Assembly: GCF_030295765.1 (NCBI RefSeq)
Contig: NZ_AP027292.1
Location: forward strand, 434,001 to 498,000
Reading direction: 5' to 3'
Length of the DNA stretch: 64,000 nt
From: Neptuniibacter halophilus
GTDB lineage: Bacteria; Pseudomonadota; Gammaproteobacteria; Pseudomonadales; Balneatricaceae
The notes below the pieces were generated by a model. It ran no database searches. It worked only from the letters and a program-made list of their open reading frames with translations, and was not told the DNA's origin. Shown here in pieces: positions 35,526-44,455 of the stretch. The translations under genes and the position numbers were made by a program. How positions within the stretch are numbered: the stretch's first letter is position 1; each line of letters opens with the position of its first letter.

Positions 35526-36920
35526 ATGACCGCCTCCAAACTTTATATCCTCGACACCAACGTTCTGCTGCACGACCCCAAGTGCCTGTACGAATTCAAG
35601 GAACAGGACATCACCATTCCCATGACAGTTCTGGAAGAACTGGATGATATTAAAGACCGGAAAAAGAATGTTGCTCAGGAAGCCCGTGCCGCCATCCGGG
35701 CCATCGACGAGATTTTGAGCAAAGCCGCCGACGCAACCGCCATCACTAAAGGCGTGGATATCGAGATCCCGCTGACCAGTGCCAATCCGGACATGAAACT
35801 GGGCCAGTTGAGCATTTTTCCCGACCATGAGCTGACTGCGCGACAGGGGTTCCTGCCGCAGAACGCTAACAAAGATAACCAGATCATTAACTGTGCCCTG
35901 CATATTCAGGCAACGAATCCGCACCGCGAGATCATTCTTGTCACCAAAGATATCAATATGCGCCTGAAAGCGCTGGGAGCCGGATTAAAACGCGTTGAGG
36001 ATTACCGTACCGACCAGCTGGTATCAGATATCGACCTGTTACCCGCTGGCCACAGCAATCTGGAGGGTAACTTCTGGGAGCGGGTTGATGACGTTAAGAG
36101 TTATCAGGAAGGCAGCCATACCTATCATAAGATAAGCCAGTCAGTGCTGCCGGACACCTACCCCTGCGAATATATCTATGATGACTCTGAAGAGTTTGCC
36201 GCACGTGTCACCTCCGTGGCCGACGATCAGGTGACCCTGCGCGATCTTGGGGTAGACCGCCTGATGCAGCAGAACTGCTGGGGTATCGAGCCGATCAATA
36301 TCTTCCAGGCATTCGCCATGAATGCGGTGCTTGATCCGGATCTGGATCTGGTCATCCTGAACGGTGCTGCAGGGTCCGGTAAAACCTTGATTGCACTCGC
36401 CTGTGCGCTGGAGATGGTGATTGAACAACGCCGTTACAATAAGATTATTGTTACCCGCTCTACACCACCGGTCGCTGAAGATATCGGCTTCCTGCCCGGT
36501 ACCGAAGAAGAGAAGATGACCCCGTGGCTGAGTGCGATTCAGGATAATCTGGAAGCCATGCATGAGCATGATGAGCGGCCCCAGAGCAGCGTCAAATATG
36601 CGATTGAGAAAGCCAATATCCAGTTCAAATCCCTCAACTTCATCCGTGGCCGGAGCATACAGGAAGCGATCGTTCTGCTCGACGAAGCCCAGAACCTGAC
36701 CCCATCACAGCTAAAAACCATTGTCACCCGGTGTGGTAAGGGGTCCAAACTGATCTGCCTCGGTAACCTGGCCCAGATCGACTCCAACTACCTGACACCA
36801 CTGACCTCCGGTCTGACCTATCTGGTAGAACGGTTTAAAGACTTCGACGGCGCGGCAAATATCCACCTCGAAGGCATCTTCCGCTCACGTCTGGCTGAAT
36901 ATGCTGAGGAGCACCTGTAA
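35526..36920 (+). CDS. phoH: PhoH-family ATPase with N-terminal PIN domain
   Basis: 464 residues. The N-terminal PIN nuclease domain (about 1-150) starts LYILDTNVLLHDPKC with acidic active-site residues and contains ELDDIKDRKK. The PhoH ATPase domain (about 240-460) has Walker A GAAGSGKTLIALA and Walker B IVLLDEAQNLTPSQ. Such PIN-PhoH (PhoH2-like) proteins are RNA helicase/RNases in some bacteria. AAGGAACTGGTT precedes the ATG. The 294-base upstream gap has a 9-bp inverted repeat (35262-35270 with 35310-35318) followed by a T-run. Confidence 0.9.
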   Translation: MTASKLYILDTNVLLHDPKCLYEFKEQDITIPMTVLEELDDIKDRKKNVAQEARAAIRAIDEILSKAADATAITKGVDIEIPLTSANPDMKLGQLSIFPDHELTARQGFLPQNANKDNQIINCALHIQATNPHREIILVTKDINMRLKALGAGLKRVEDYRTDQLVSDIDLLPAGHSNLEGNFWERVDDVKSYQEGSHTYHKISQSVLPDTYPCEYIYDDSEEFAARVTSVADDQVTLRDLGVDRLMQQNCWGIEPINIFQAFAMNAVLDPDLDLVILNGAAGSGKTLIALACALEMVIEQRRYNKIIVTRSTPPVAEDIGFLPGTEEEKMTPWLSAIQDNLEAMHEHDERPQSSVKYAIEKANIQFKSLNFIRGRSIQEAIVLLDEAQNLTPSQLKTIVTRCGKGSKLICLGNLAQIDSNYLTPLTSGLTYLVERFKDFDGAANIHLEGIFRSRLAEYAEEHL

Positions 36921-37052
36921 ATTAATACTAAAGTAGTATTATTGGCTACAGCCCTTCAGGCTCAATGGCTGGGGGCTGTTCACTGATTACTGCAGTGCGG
37001 ATCGAACAACTGTATAGCTTTTAATCTATTTCGTTCTGTTTATAATGCCGGA

Positions 37053-37174
37053 TTCCGATAGTTTCAGCAGGCGGGTCTCACCTGCGACGTTAAGGCTGAC
37101 CTAATGCGTCAGGTCGCCTTAATTCTCCCCTGAGATATTGCCGGGCAATCTTTTTGATATACCCGGCATTTTTT
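37053..37174 (+). ncRNA. candidate structured small RNA (three hairpins and terminator)
   Basis: A consensus -10 TATAAT (37041-37046) is followed by three successive stems: GCAGG/CCTGC (37067-37085), TAAGGC-T-GACCT with AGGTC-GCCTTA (37091-37121, one bulge), and TGCCGGG/CCCGGCA (37139-37168) with six T. The -35 is poor. Start at about 37053 is estimated from the -10. I do not recognise a known RNA family. Alternatives are a phoH trailer or a yidD leader. Confidence 0.4.
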
Positions 37175-37196
37175 ATGGCCGTCTATACTCCAGTTT

Positions 37197-37514
37197 ATGA
37201 TTTCACTGCTTAAACAACTGCTGAGCAAATTCCTGATCGGTCTGGTTAACCTTTACCGCTATCTGATCAGTCCGGTGATCGGTCCCCGCTGTCGGTTTTA
37301 CCCGACCTGCTCCAGCTATATGATCGAAGCGATCCGTCTGCATGGCCCTTTCCGCGGTACCTGGCTGGGTCTGAAACGACTCGGCCGCTGCCACCCCTAT
37401 AATGAGGGTGGCTACGATCCGGTACCCGGCAGTGAAAGCGGAAAACAGGCCAGCCTCTCTCAACCCCACTGTGATCACTGCACCACCGGGGAAAGCGATC
37501 GGCCTTCCTCCTGA
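37197..37514 (+). CDS. yidD: YidD membrane protein insertion efficiency factor
   Basis: 105 residues. The family core is complete: [20 protein letters not shown], the cysteine pair region [18 protein letters not shown], and [17 protein letters not shown]. An N-terminal amphipathic helix attaches it to the inner membrane. It assists YidC-mediated insertion. It usually lies between rnpA and yidC; neither is here. The C-terminal tail (about 85-105) has extra Cys and His residues (HCDHCTTGE), a small variation from the usual length of 70-85. Confidence 0.9.
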   Translation: MISLLKQLLSKFLIGLVNLYRYLISPVIGPRCRFYPTCSSYMIEAIRLHGPFRGTWLGLKRLGRCHPYNEGGYDPVPGSESGKQASLSQPHCDHCTTGESDRPSS

Positions 37515-37610
37515 ACAAAGTTGCAACTAATTGATTTTGACAGGTTTCCGCCAGCCAGCTATAGAGTTTAGAATAGAAAAAAATCCGGCCCTCTGAGCAC
37601 ACAGGCGATT

Positions 37611-39824
37611 ATGTTTACACCTTTGTCGGTTATTCTCTACGTCACCGTTTACATGGGACTGCTGTTTGCCATTGCGCAGATTGTAGAAAAACGCATCCAG
37701 AACAAAGGCGTACAGAACACAGGTAACCCCTGGATCTATGCCCTCTCACTGGCGGTCTACCATACCTCCTGGACCTTTTACGGCAGTGTCGGCTTTGCAG
37801 CCAGCTCCGGCCTGCTGTTTCTCGGCATTTATGCCGGTGCCATTATCGGTATCTGTTTCTGGTGGCTGACCCTGAAAAGGATGGTACAGGCTAAAGAAAC
37901 CTTCCGTATTACCAGCATCGCCGACTTTATTTCCACCCGCTATAACCGCTCGCAGAAGATCGCAGCGCTGGTCACCCTGATCGCTCTGATCGGCGTGGTG
38001 CCCTATATCTCGCTGCAACTGAAAGCGATCATCAGCTCCTTTGAACTGATCACCAACACCCCGAGTCAGGGTAACATTCACGACCTGTCCAGTTGGCTGG
38101 TCACCCTGTTTATGATCGGCTTCACCATCATTTTCGGGGCCCGGAAACTCGACCCCACCGAACGCCATCAGGGGATGATCGCCGCACTGGTTGCTGAGTG
38201 TCTGGTCAAACTGGTGGCCTTTTTCGCCGTGGGCTTCTTTGTAACCTACACCCTGTTTGACGGATTCAGCGATATTCTCGCCCGTATCAAACTGGCCGGG
38301 CTGGATCATGTCACCAGCTTCCATGCCACTGAAAACAGCGGCTTAATGTGGTTTACCCTGCTGCTATTGAGCTTCTCTGCCATCCACACCCTGCCCCGTC
38401 AGTTCCACGTTTCGGTGGTCGAAAACTCCAACCGAAAGCATATTAAAACCGCCATGTGGTTGTTCCCGACCTACATGGTACTGATCAACATCTTTGTGGT
38501 GCCGATTGCCGCCGCAGGCCTGCTGATGGGAATGCCGGCAGAAAATGCCGATTTCTTTGTGCTGCTGCTGCCACAGGCATCCGGCAATGACAGCCTGACC
38601 CTGCTCGCTTTTATCGGGGGCTTTTCAGCCGCGACAGGGATGATCATCATTACCACAATGACCCTCTCCACCATGGCATCCAACCATCTGATACTGCCCC
38701 TGATCGAACGTTTCAGCCTGTTGCGGCCCCTGCGGGGTTTTCTGCTACAGATGCGCTGGATGGTGGTCACCCTGATTCTGCTGGGCAGCCTCTGGTTTGC
38801 GCAGGAATTTGCCGACTCTTACATTCTGGTGGCCATCGGGCTTCTCTCGTTTGCAGCCGTGCTGCAGTTCACCCCTTCACTATTTGGCGGTTTGTTCTGG
38901 AAAAAAGGCAACAGCCTCGGTGCGCTCCTTGGTCTGTGCGCCGGCTTCATCACATGGATCTACTGCCTGCTGATCCCTACCTTCATCAAACAGGGCTGGT
39001 TCTCAGAAGAACTGCTGCTCGAAGGCCCCTGGCATATTGCAACCCTGCGACCGGAAGCGATGTTTGGTCTGGAGGGCCTGCACCCGGTCAGCCACGCGGT
39101 GATCTGGTCGCTGATCTTCAATATCGGCTGGTACGTTGTTGGTTCGCTGCTGTTTACACCGAATAAGTCAGAGCGCAACCTGAGCACCGAATTTATGAGT
39201 GCGATGACCTCTTCCCAGTCACGCCGGGCCCGCCCCACCGGGCTGGATGCGTATATTCTGCTGCAGCCAAAGCTGGAAGAGGCGAAAAGCCTGCTGTCTC
39301 ATTACCTGCATGAGGACAAAGCCGAATCTCAGGTTCAGACCATTGCTGAAGATCTGCAGGTACTGGAAAAGCCCAAAATCACCATTATCGAGCTGGTCGA
39401 GTTCCATCGCATGGTCGAGCATGTCCTGGCCGGTTCCATTGGCTCCGCCAGTGCCCATCAGGCGATTGAAAATACCATCCGCTATAACAGCCGTGAAGAG
39501 AGCGACCTGAAAGCGCTTTACAGCCATATTGTTACCGAGCTGCAGACCACCGAAAAAGATTCCACCAGCAGCCACAGTAATGACCATACAGGCTACGGCC
39601 TGATCGCTGAGCTACAGACCCAGATCGATTCCCTTGAGGAGGAAGTTTCCCAGCAGCAGAAGATTATCCAGAAGATGGAAGTCAAGCTGGAAGCCCGCTA
39701 CGAGGAGATCTTCAGGTACCGCATGGAAGCCCAGAAATCGAAACAGGATAATGCGCTGTTACGCGATGAACTGAAACAGATTCTGGCCAGCCGCAGCGGT
39801 GAACCGCCCGCCGGTAAATCCTGA
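37611..39824 (+). CDS. SLC5-STAC protein, CbrA-like sensor transporter lacking the kinase
   Basis: 737 residues. The N-terminal part (about 5-525) is a sodium:solute symporter (SLC5) with about twelve or thirteen helices, and its opening YALSLAVYHTSWTFYGSVG resembles the sensor kinase CbrA. It continues into a cytoplasmic STAC-like domain (about 560-650) with FHRMVEHVLAGSIGSASAHQ. It ends in a coiled coil (about 665-735). CbrA-type proteins continue into PAS and histidine kinase domains; these are absent, and a terminator follows. Output through a partner protein, or transport alone, is possible. Confidence 0.82.
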   Translation: MFTPLSVILYVTVYMGLLFAIAQIVEKRIQNKGVQNTGNPWIYALSLAVYHTSWTFYGSVGFAASSGLLFLGIYAGAIIGICFWWLTLKRMVQAKETFRITSIADFISTRYNRSQKIAALVTLIALIGVVPYISLQLKAIISSFELITNTPSQGNIHDLSSWLVTLFMIGFTIIFGARKLDPTERHQGMIAALVAECLVKLVAFFAVGFFVTYTLFDGFSDILARIKLAGLDHVTSFHATENSGLMWFTLLLLSFSAIHTLPRQFHVSVVENSNRKHIKTAMWLFPTYMVLINIFVVPIAAAGLLMGMPAENADFFVLLLPQASGNDSLTLLAFIGGFSAATGMIIITTMTLSTMASNHLILPLIERFSLLRPLRGFLLQMRWMVVTLILLGSLWFAQEFADSYILVAIGLLSFAAVLQFTPSLFGGLFWKKGNSLGALLGLCAGFITWIYCLLIPTFIKQGWFSEELLLEGPWHIATLRPEAMFGLEGLHPVSHAVIWSLIFNIGWYVVGSLLFTPNKSERNLSTEFMSAMTSSQSRRARPTGLDAYILLQPKLEEAKSLLSHYLHEDKAESQVQTIAEDLQVLEKPKITIIELVEFHRMVEHVLAGSIGSASAHQAIENTIRYNSREESDLKALYSHIVTELQTTEKDSTSSHSNDHTGYGLIAELQTQIDSLEEEVSQQQKIIQKMEVKLEARYEEIFRYRMEAQKSKQDNALLRDELKQILASRSGEPPAGKS

Positions 39825-39846
39825 CGCTGAGCCCGTAAAGCAGCCA

Positions 39847-39876
39847 CAAAAAAACCACCGCAAGCGGTGGTTTTTT
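39847..39876. terminator. bidirectional terminator
   Basis: AACCACCGC (39853-39861) and GCGGTGGTT (39864-39872) flanked by A-run and T-run, between the SLC5-STAC gene and the convergent mscS-type gene. Confidence 0.88.
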
Positions 39877-39892
39877 CTTTCAGGCGCTGAAC

Positions 39893-40705
39893 TTAGTCGG
39901 CAGAACCTTCTGTTTTATGCAGATGAACATCCATCTGCGGGTATGGAATACTGATGCCTTCTTCGTCGAAACGCAGTTTAACCGCTTCAGTAATACCCCA
40001 CAGAACCGGCCAGTAATCCGCCGCGTTCACCCAGGGACGAACAACAAAGTTTACGCTGCTGTCACCCAGTTCAGAAACGGCAATGACCGGCGCCGGATCT
40101 TTCAGGATACGCTCATCAGCTTCGATGATCTCCTGCAATACCTGTTTCGCTTTGCGCAGGTCATCGTCATAACCGATACCAAACACCATATCGACACGAC
40201 GGGTATCACGTGCCGAGTAGTTAGTGATCACACCGCTGTAAATCGCACCATTGGGAATAATCACCTCTTTGTTATCGCCGGTACGCATAACAGTGTTGAA
40301 GATCTGAATATGTTCAACGATACCTGTCACCCCAGCCGCTTCAACAAAGTTACCTTCACGGAACGGTTTGAATACGATCAGCATCACACCCGCCGCGAAG
40401 TTTTTCAGAGAGTCCTGCAGTGACAGGCCAATGGCCAGACCTGCTGCACCCACCAGTGCGATCAGTGAGGTGGTATCCACACCCAACTGATTCAGGGAAG
40501 CCACCACAACAAACAGCAGCAACACCACATTTACAATCGAGGAGATGAAGTTAATCAGCATCTGCTCTACTTTGGCTTTGCGCAGCAGGCGCTCCACCAG
40601 TTTCATCACCTGCTTGATTACCCAGCGACCAATAAAAAAGATCGCCAGCGCCAACGCAATATCCACAATCCATGGTAATACGTAAGCATCAAAGAAATTA
40701 TCCAT
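39893..40705 (-). CDS. mscS: small-conductance mechanosensitive channel, MscS family
   Basis: 270 residues with three membrane helices in the first 95 residues. The pore-lining third helix reads LVGAAGLAIGLSLQDSLKNF, where Ala/Gly packing is typical of MscS, and the cytoplasmic beta domain has GNFVEAAGVTGIVEHI and IIPNGAIYSGVITNYS. It opens under hypo-osmotic membrane tension. GGGGA lies before the ATG. It is monocistronic. Confidence 0.93.
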   Translation of the reverse strand: MDNFFDAYVLPWIVDIALALAIFFIGRWVIKQVMKLVERLLRKAKVEQMLINFISSIVNVVLLLFVVVASLNQLGVDTTSLIALVGAAGLAIGLSLQDSLKNFAAGVMLIVFKPFREGNFVEAAGVTGIVEHIQIFNTVMRTGDNKEVIIPNGAIYSGVITNYSARDTRRVDMVFGIGYDDDLRKAKQVLQEIIEADERILKDPAPVIAVSELGDSSVNFVVRPWVNAADYWPVLWGITEAVKLRFDEEGISIPYPQMDVHLHKTEGSAD

Positions 40706-40925
40706 TTAGCTTCCCCTGAAGTTTGAGTTTGCTCTGAAAAAAAGTGAACGAATTTAATCAAAAAGAATCTGAACATCAGCCAAACAGGCTGCTGAGGCTG
40801 TCTCGCTTCGAGCAGGAATTACGTCTCTCACAGGGGAGTCACGGAATTACCTGTAAAACAACCTGTTAAGAGACCAGTTTAATCCGTACAATATGACAAA
40901 TTCCAGTGTTCAAACAAATGTATCA

Positions 40926-41495
40926 ATGAAAAAGTTAGCTCTGACTTCACTTCTGTTCCTCTCTCTCTCCGCCCATGCCGAAAAAGGCCATATCGCTGAT
41001 GATGCGATGGTCTACGTGCACAACGGCCCGAGCAACTCTTACCGGATCATCACGCGGATTAAAAGCGGAACCCCGGTAGAGATTCTGAAACGCGATCCCA
41101 ACACCAAATACGTTCAGGTAAGAATGCCGCAAGGACGTATCGGTTGGGTTGAAGCCAGCGGTGTTGACCGGGGTGACAGCATCTCTGTGCGCCTGCCAAA
41201 ACTGCAGAGCAGTCTGGAAGAAAGCCAGACCACAGTGAAAGATCAGGCAACTCAGATTGAAGCTTTGCAGCAGGAGTCGGCCCAGCTCAAAGAAGCTAAC
41301 CACTCCCTGAGCAGCTCAGTCGATCAGTTAAGAACCACGATTAAAGAGCTTGAATTCAAAATTGAAACCAGCGATGAAAGCAACCTGATGCGCTGGTTCA
41401 CCCACGGCGGTCTGGTCGCGCTCGGTGGTGTCATTCTGGGCCTGATCCTGCCTTACTTTCCAAAACGCCGTAAGCGCAAGGATGAGTGGTTCTGA
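40926..41495 (+). CDS. TIGR04211-type SH3 domain periplasmic/membrane protein (YgiM-like)
   Basis: 189 residues from the ATG at 40926. It has a signal peptide (KKLALTSLLFLSLSAHA), a bacterial SH3 domain (about 22-85) with YVHNGPSNSYRIITRI, a coiled coil (about 90-160) and a C-terminal transmembrane helix with the basic tail FPKRRKRKDEWF. E. coli YgiM has the same order. An ATG at 40893 in frame is rejected because a TACAAT -10 (40887-40892) sits directly before it. Confidence 0.87.
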   Translation: MKKLALTSLLFLSLSAHAEKGHIADDAMVYVHNGPSNSYRIITRIKSGTPVEILKRDPNTKYVQVRMPQGRIGWVEASGVDRGDSISVRLPKLQSSLEESQTTVKDQATQIEALQQESAQLKEANHSLSSSVDQLRTTIKELEFKIETSDESNLMRWFTHGGLVALGGVILGLILPYFPKRRKRKDEWF

Positions 41496-41513
41496 GCACG
41501 GATTTTTGCAAAC

Positions 41514-41547
41514 AAAAAAACCGGGCCCAGACGTCCGGTTTTTTTTA
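41514..41547 (+). terminator. intrinsic terminator
   Basis: AAACCGG and CCGGTTT arms around 41518-41541 with a run of eight T. Confidence 0.85.
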
Positions 41548-41548
41548 T

Positions 41549-41970
41549 TTCCGGGAAAATAAACCTTGACCCGGATTAAGGTTTAGTCATATTCCGCTGC
41601 ACCTTCCGCTCCCCCGGATAACCCCCTTGTTTTCCGCAAAAAAACCTGAAAAACCCTTTACTTTCAATGCAATAAATATCTGTACATTTTTTAACCAATC
41701 CGTATCTATTGACCAGATCATGGTGCCTGAAACCCTTTTCACAGGGCTTTTTTACAGACTTATCCACAGACATTGGGGACAAAGAGCCACACCCCTGAAA
41801 GCGCAGTGCGTCGCCCCGATTGCTGCAGCGCAAAATTGTATTCACATGATTTTTTATACACCGATTAAGAAAACCAATGATGCGAATAAAGAGATCTAAT
41901 TAGCCGCTGTCCGGCCCAGTTGGTTTAATAGCCTGCAACACCAACAGGACACCAACTTTTAGGAGCCAGC
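41549..41970. other. 422-base gap before the glutaredoxin gene
   Basis: No convincing gene. It holds an 8-bp inverted repeat TAAACCTT/AAGGTTTA (41560-41567, 41578-41585) and one exact DnaA-box sequence TTATCCACA (41760-41768). Open frames on both strands here have no family resemblance or clear ribosome site. A single DnaA box without dnaA, dnaN or parAB nearby is not evidence of an origin. Confidence 0.4.
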
Positions 41971-42213
41971 ATGAAGCGTATTACTATTTTCGGCCGTGAA
42001 GGATGCGGTTACTGCAAACGGGCAAAAGAGATCTGCGAAATCAAAAATCTGGAGCACCGCTACATCGATATCCATAAAGAGGGTATCAGCAAGGCAGATC
42101 TGGAAAAGACTATCGGTAAACCGGTACAGACCGTCCCTCAGGTTTTTCATGGTCAGGAACATCTGGGTGGCTATACCGAACTGGCTGCATACCTGACTGC
42201 ACAGGGCATCTGA
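41971..42213 (+). CDS. grx: glutaredoxin
   Basis: 80 residues with a dithiol active site CGYC (residues 11-14), the TVPQVF cis-proline stretch and GGYTEL glutathione-binding motif. It reduces protein disulfides and mixed glutathione disulfides in the cytoplasm. TTTAGGAGC lies before the ATG. It has its own terminator. The gene is not beside secB, where grxC often lies. Confidence 0.92.
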   Translation: MKRITIFGREGCGYCKRAKEICEIKNLEHRYIDIHKEGISKADLEKTIGKPVQTVPQVFHGQEHLGGYTELAAYLTAQGI

Positions 42214-42238
42214 CAGATGCCGACTCCCCCTTTATCTT

Positions 42239-42267
42239 CACCCCTGCACTGCGGGGGTGTTTTTTTG
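42239..42267 (+). terminator. intrinsic terminator of glutaredoxin gene
   Basis: CACCCC (42239-42244) and GGGGTG (42254-42259) with a T-run of seven. Confidence 0.85.
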
Positions 42268-42385
42268 CCTCACTCAGCAGATTCAGGTTTATACAGGCCA
42301 GAGCGTTTTCCGGCTTCCCTGAGCCCGGTATTCAGTTATACTGGATTAACATCGTAGCTGTTTCGAGTCAGTTAAGGAGTCTACT

Positions 42386-42526
42386 ATGATGATCTTCACC
42401 ACTTTGTTGGCCGTCGGTGCAGTCTGTTATTTATTGCTGCAGAGCCGTGGTGACCAGCACTCCGCACAGCCAATTCGTGTGGAAACCGAAGAGGAGCTGC
42501 GCAGACGCCTGCGTAACCGCCGTTAA
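42386..42526 (+). CDS. 46-residue single-pass membrane protein
   Basis: The start is fixed by AAGGAG six bases before ATG. It encodes MMIFTTLLAVGAVCYLLLQS, a membrane helix with Cys14, then a hydrophilic tail with ETEEELRRRLRNRR at the end. A good terminator follows. The clean signals support a real gene. No function is recognised; the arginine-rich C-terminus should face the cytoplasm. Confidence 0.7.
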   Translation: MMIFTTLLAVGAVCYLLLQSRGDQHSAQPIRVETEEELRRRLRNRR

Positions 42527-42566
42527 GGCCCTCTCAACCGGAGCACCATCCTCATGGACTGATCAG

Positions 42567-42602
42567 ACAGCCTATGCTGAATCCTCAGCACAGGCTGTTT
42601 TT
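42567..42602 (+). terminator. intrinsic terminator
   Basis: ACAGCCTATGCTGA (42567-42580) pairs with TCAGCACAGGCTGT (42585-42598), one mismatch, then five T. Confidence 0.85.
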
Positions 42603-42607
42603 GTTGC

Positions 42608-44455
42608 TCAGCCGGAATGACCTGACCATAAGCGTACAGCCAGACCGCCGGCACGCTCGGTACGACGCTGGGTGGCACTGGTCAGCGCCGATTCAGTGGC
42701 GTACAGAAAGAGCTGTTTTTTCGCCCGGGTAATCCCGGTATACAGCAGTTCCCGGCTCAGAACCGGCGCCTCCTGCGGTGGCAGTAACAACACCACATTA
42801 TCAAATTCCGACCCCTGACTTTTATGCACCGTCATGGCATAGACCGTATCGTGCTCCGGTAATCGGCTAGGGCGGATCGGACGGGGCTCACCATTCTGTT
42901 CAAACCAGACCATCAGCTCGCCGTCTTCATCCTCAACAGCCACGCCGATATCGCCGTTAAACAGTTCCAGTGCCGGGTCATTACGACTGATCATAACCGG
43001 CCGCCCCGCATACCAGCTACCCTCTGCGGCCACCAGCCCCCGCTCTGCCAGCCCCTGCCGAATCCGCTGGTTGAGACCAGACACCCCATAGGGGCCTTCG
43101 CGCAGGGCGCAGAGCAACTGCATTCCGGCCAGAATCTGCAACTGTTGCCGGGGCGTTGCCCCCGCTTTTAAACGGCGCAGGGCATCCGCATGAAACAAAA
43201 CCATCTGCTCGAGCATGGCTTCATAGTTCGGCTGGCTTAGAGGGCAGTAATTCAGATCAGCGTAACCTTTCTGTAACTCCTCACGGACCTGTTGCGGCTG
43301 TCCTGCATTCACCGCCCGGGCCAGATAGCCAATACCGCTCTGATCATGGAAACGATAACTCTTACGTAACAGCGCCAGACAATCGGCAAAACCGGGTTCA
43401 GCCGTGGTCGGTAATGTCTGATCCAGCTCACATAAACGCTCCAGGCTCGCCGCCTGAGCCTGGCTGTAACACAGCGCATCCGGCCAACTGCAGATATCAC
43501 CAAGCACACTGCCGGCTTCTACCGATGCCAGCTGATCCCTGTCCCCTAACAGAATCAGCCGCGCATCGTGCGGTAGTGCATCCAGCAACCGGGCCATCAT
43601 CGGCAGATCCACCATCGAGGCTTCATCCAGCACCAGAAGATCCAGATGCAGAGGGTTATCGCGGCTGTGACGAAAACGGATACTATTGGGAATCACACCC
43701 AGCAAGCGGTGCAGTGTGCTGGCCTCAGCCGGGATCGCATCCGCCAGCTCAGGTTCCAGCGCAAGACGTTGCTTGGCGCTGCTGATCGACTCCGCCAGCC
43801 GTGCCGCGGCTTTACCCGTTGGCGCCGCCAGACGAATATTGATACTGCTGCCGCTGGCTCTTTGCTGTTCGATATACAACGCCAGCAGTTTGATTACGGT
43901 GGTGGTTTTACCGGTACCCGGGCCCCCGCTGATCACCGAAAACCGCTTCTGCAGTGCCAGTGCTGCTGCCACTTTCTGCCAGTCGATCTCACCGGGGGCT
44001 GGCGGAAACAGACGGGCTAAGCCTTGCTGTAACAGCGCCGGGTCCTGCTCTATAGCCACGGCCCGCTGGTTTAACTGTTGTGCCACATGGGTCTCATACT
44101 GCCAGTAACGGTGCAGGTATAAACGCTCTCGATCCAGAACCAGCAGGGTGGGCTGTTCACTCTGCTCATCTCCCAGTATCACCTGATCCGGACAGAGCCG
44201 CGCCCAGTCGTAATGGCGCAACGCTGCGGCCATCTGTTGTGGCCAGTAATCCTCTGCCTGACTGAGGCGTGTCAGCGGCAGGCAGACATTACCCGCCGCC
44301 AGTTCGTGGCTGACCAGTGCACAGAGCACAACCAGCGGTGCGCTGGCTCCGGGTTGTTCTGCGGCAAAACGGGCGAGTTGATAATCTACCGCCCTGATTA
44401 ATCCTGCCCGCGACCAGTCCTCAACAGCTTTCAGCATCGCCATCGCTTCAGACAT
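42608..44455 (-). CDS. recD: exodeoxyribonuclease V alpha chain
   Basis: 615 residues from the ATG at 44455 (MSEAMAMLKAVEDWS), which has GGAGAGG upstream. The RecD helicase motifs are VISGGPGTGKTTTVIKLLA (Walker A), LLVLDEASMVDLPMM (Walker B) and AMTVHKSQGSEFDNVV near the end. It is the fast 5'-3' motor of RecBCD. The start overlaps the end of recB by eight bases. Confidence 0.94.
   Translation of the reverse strand: MSEAMAMLKAVEDWSRAGLIRAVDYQLARFAAEQPGASAPLVVLCALVSHELAAGNVCLPLTRLSQAEDYWPQQMAAALRHYDWARLCPDQVILGDEQSEQPTLLVLDRERLYLHRYWQYETHVAQQLNQRAVAIEQDPALLQQGLARLFPPAPGEIDWQKVAAALALQKRFSVISGGPGTGKTTTVIKLLALYIEQQRASGSSINIRLAAPTGKAAARLAESISSAKQRLALEPELADAIPAEASTLHRLLGVIPNSIRFRHSRDNPLHLDLLVLDEASMVDLPMMARLLDALPHDARLILLGDRDQLASVEAGSVLGDICSWPDALCYSQAQAASLERLCELDQTLPTTAEPGFADCLALLRKSYRFHDQSGIGYLARAVNAGQPQQVREELQKGYADLNYCPLSQPNYEAMLEQMVLFHADALRRLKAGATPRQQLQILAGMQLLCALREGPYGVSGLNQRIRQGLAERGLVAAEGSWYAGRPVMISRNDPALELFNGDIGVAVEDEDGELMVWFEQNGEPRPIRPSRLPEHDTVYAMTVHKSQGSEFDNVVLLLPPQEAPVLSRELLYTGITRAKKQLFLYATESALTSATQRRTERAGGLAVRLWSGHSG

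Noticed and set aside
35330..35647. 105-codon frame before phoH
   Set aside because: It overlaps the start of phoH, lacks a ribosome site and has no recognisable protein features.
40893..40925. Upstream ATG for the SH3-domain protein
   Set aside because: A TACAAT -10 ends at 40892, and the added residues would spoil a normal signal peptide.
41760..41768. Exact DnaA box TTATCCACA in a 422-base gap, possible replication origin
   Set aside because: Only one box is present, and no dnaA, dnaN, gidA, parAB or box cluster is nearby; a single 9-mer is likely by chance.
41627..41899. 90-codon frame starting MFSAKKPEKPFTF
   Set aside because: No ribosome site, no family resemblance, and a competing frame lies on the other strand; treated as non-coding.
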